Source: Actinotalea endophytica (GTDB lineage: Bacteria; Actinomycetota; Actinomycetes; Actinomycetales; Cellulomonadaceae). Taken from it: DNA of 64,000 nt. The DNA lies in contig NZ_JAOVZU010000003.1 in assembly GCF_025717005.1 (NCBI RefSeq), forward strand, positions 1 through 64,000, given 5' to 3'. Each line of letters starts with the position of its first letter. Within the stretch, counting starts at the first letter, position 1. The notes beneath the pieces were generated by a model, which saw nothing but the letters and a program-made list of their open reading frames with translations, searched no databases and had not been told where the DNA came from. Position numbers and translations under genes: made by a program. Below are positions 63,407 to 64,000 of this stretch, one piece after another.

Positions 63407-63464
63407 CTCCAGCGTCATCCGTACGGGCCGAACCTCAATCGAGTTGAAACGTCCGAGGACTTCC

Positions 63465-63494
63465 CCGGAAATTCTCCGACCGGAGAATTTCCGG
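63465..63494. promoter_or_regulatory. 30-base inverted repeat at the permease start (operator or translational hairpin)
   Basis: CCGGAAATTCTCCG and CGGAGAATTTCCGG are perfect 14-base arms around two bases (AC), ending one base before the permease ATG. The right arm contains GGAG, the likely Shine-Dalgarno sequence, at 63482-63485. It may be a binding site for the upstream TetR regulator, or the transcript may fold and hide the ribosome site; both are possible. Confidence 0.85.
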
Positions 63495-63495
63495 C

Positions 63496-64000
63496 ATGAC
63501 TACCACACAAGGAACGGCCACCTCTGGTGGTGTGGCACCGTCCTCGTCCTCGGACGACATCGGTCGCACGCTGAGCGGGAACCTCGGCGTCGGCTCCATC
63601 GTGTTCATGGTCGTCGCGGCCGCGGCCCCCCTCACGGTCATCGGCGGCGCGGCACCGCTCGGCATCGCGCTGGGCAACGGCGTGGGCTTCCCGAGCCTGT
63701 ACGCCATCTCCGGCGTCGTGCTGCTCCTGTTCTCGGTCGGGCTCGCCGCGATGGCCCGATCGGTCCCCCGGCCCGGCGCGTTCTTCACCTACGTCGGCTA
63801 CGGCATGAACCGGGCGCTCGGCCTCGGCGCGGCCTGGCTGGCGCTCCTCACCTACACCGCCGTCCAGCTCGCCGTGTACTTCTACATCGGCTTCAGCCTC
63901 AACCTGTACCTCACGACGCTGCTCGGGGCGCCCGACATCCCGTGGTGGGCCTACAGCCTCGCGACGATCGCACTGGTCGGCTACCTCGGCTACCGGAACA
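63496..64000 (+). CDS. APC family amino acid permease, N-terminal part (runs off the window)
   Basis: The first 168 residues are present. A 28-residue Ser/Thr-rich N-terminal tail is followed by LSGNLGVGSIVFMVVAAAAPLTVIGG, the first APC helix with its substrate-binding unwound glycine stretch. Helices 2-5 are visible before the edge, including RPGAFFTYVGYGMNRALGLGAAW. The likely substrate is an amino acid or amine. It follows a TetR regulator and a long inverted repeat. Confidence 0.9.
   Translation, partial: MTTTQGTATSGGVAPSSSSDDIGRTLSGNLGVGSIVFMVVAAAAPLTVIGGAAPLGIALGNGVGFPSLYAISGVVLLLFSVGLAAMARSVPRPGAFFTYVGYGMNRALGLGAAWLALLTYTAVQLAVYFYIGFSLNLYLTTLLGAPDIPWWAYSLATIALVGYLGYRN

Overview
The window is about 70% G+C, coding-dense, and uses many GTG starts and GTGA/ATGA stop-start overlaps. 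Single-chain pyruvate dehydrogenase E1 (aceE), glnA2-glnE, polyphosphate glucokinase, the PucR-type regulator followed by fabD-fabH-acpP-fabF, a class A RNase P RNA and recurrent leaderless promoters all point to an actinobacterium of the Micrococcales, probably a Cellulomonas relative. This is inferred from gene content and order; no database search was possible.

Left third (1-21.6 kb): the end of a kinase-like protein; an MMPL exporter divergent from a MarR regulator; lipB-lipA; glnA with a double terminator; a LysR / hydrolase / short-chain dehydrogenase block; several membrane proteins, one with the residue pattern of the CREST hydrolase superfamily; an acyltransferase and a VanW protein. 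Then comes a molybdenum block. On the plus strand are a sulfite-oxidase-type enzyme, mog/moaB, moaE and moaA. Converging on them on the minus strand are moeZ/R, moeA, moaC and moaD. Divergent from moeZ/R is modABC.

Middle (24.3-45.8 kb): an amidohydrolase; a small secreted acidic protein with a DxDxDG motif next to a two-component system and a large RND exporter; a decayed acetyltransferase gene; a compact end-joining locus (ku with a PHP phosphoesterase, divergent from a stand-alone LigD-type polymerase); a CoA-binding protein; glnA2-glnE; panB; an EEP-family protein; map; polyphosphate glucokinase; and two unknown membrane proteins.

Accessory island (45.9-48.8 kb): an RHS C-terminal toxin cassette joined to the 3' end of rnpB, followed by a likely membrane immunity gene and then by a leftover piece of a second RHS core. 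This is the clearest accessory element in the window.

Right end (48.8-64 kb): rnpB, a phosphatase / zinc-ribbon / NIF3 operon, an aldo-keto reductase, tRNA-Val(UAC), a DUF3052 protein, aceE, a homopolymer-rich divergent intergenic region, the fatty acid synthase II cluster with its regulator, a TetR regulator, and the start of an APC permease. A long, nearly uninterrupted inverted repeat overlaps the permease Shine-Dalgarno sequence.
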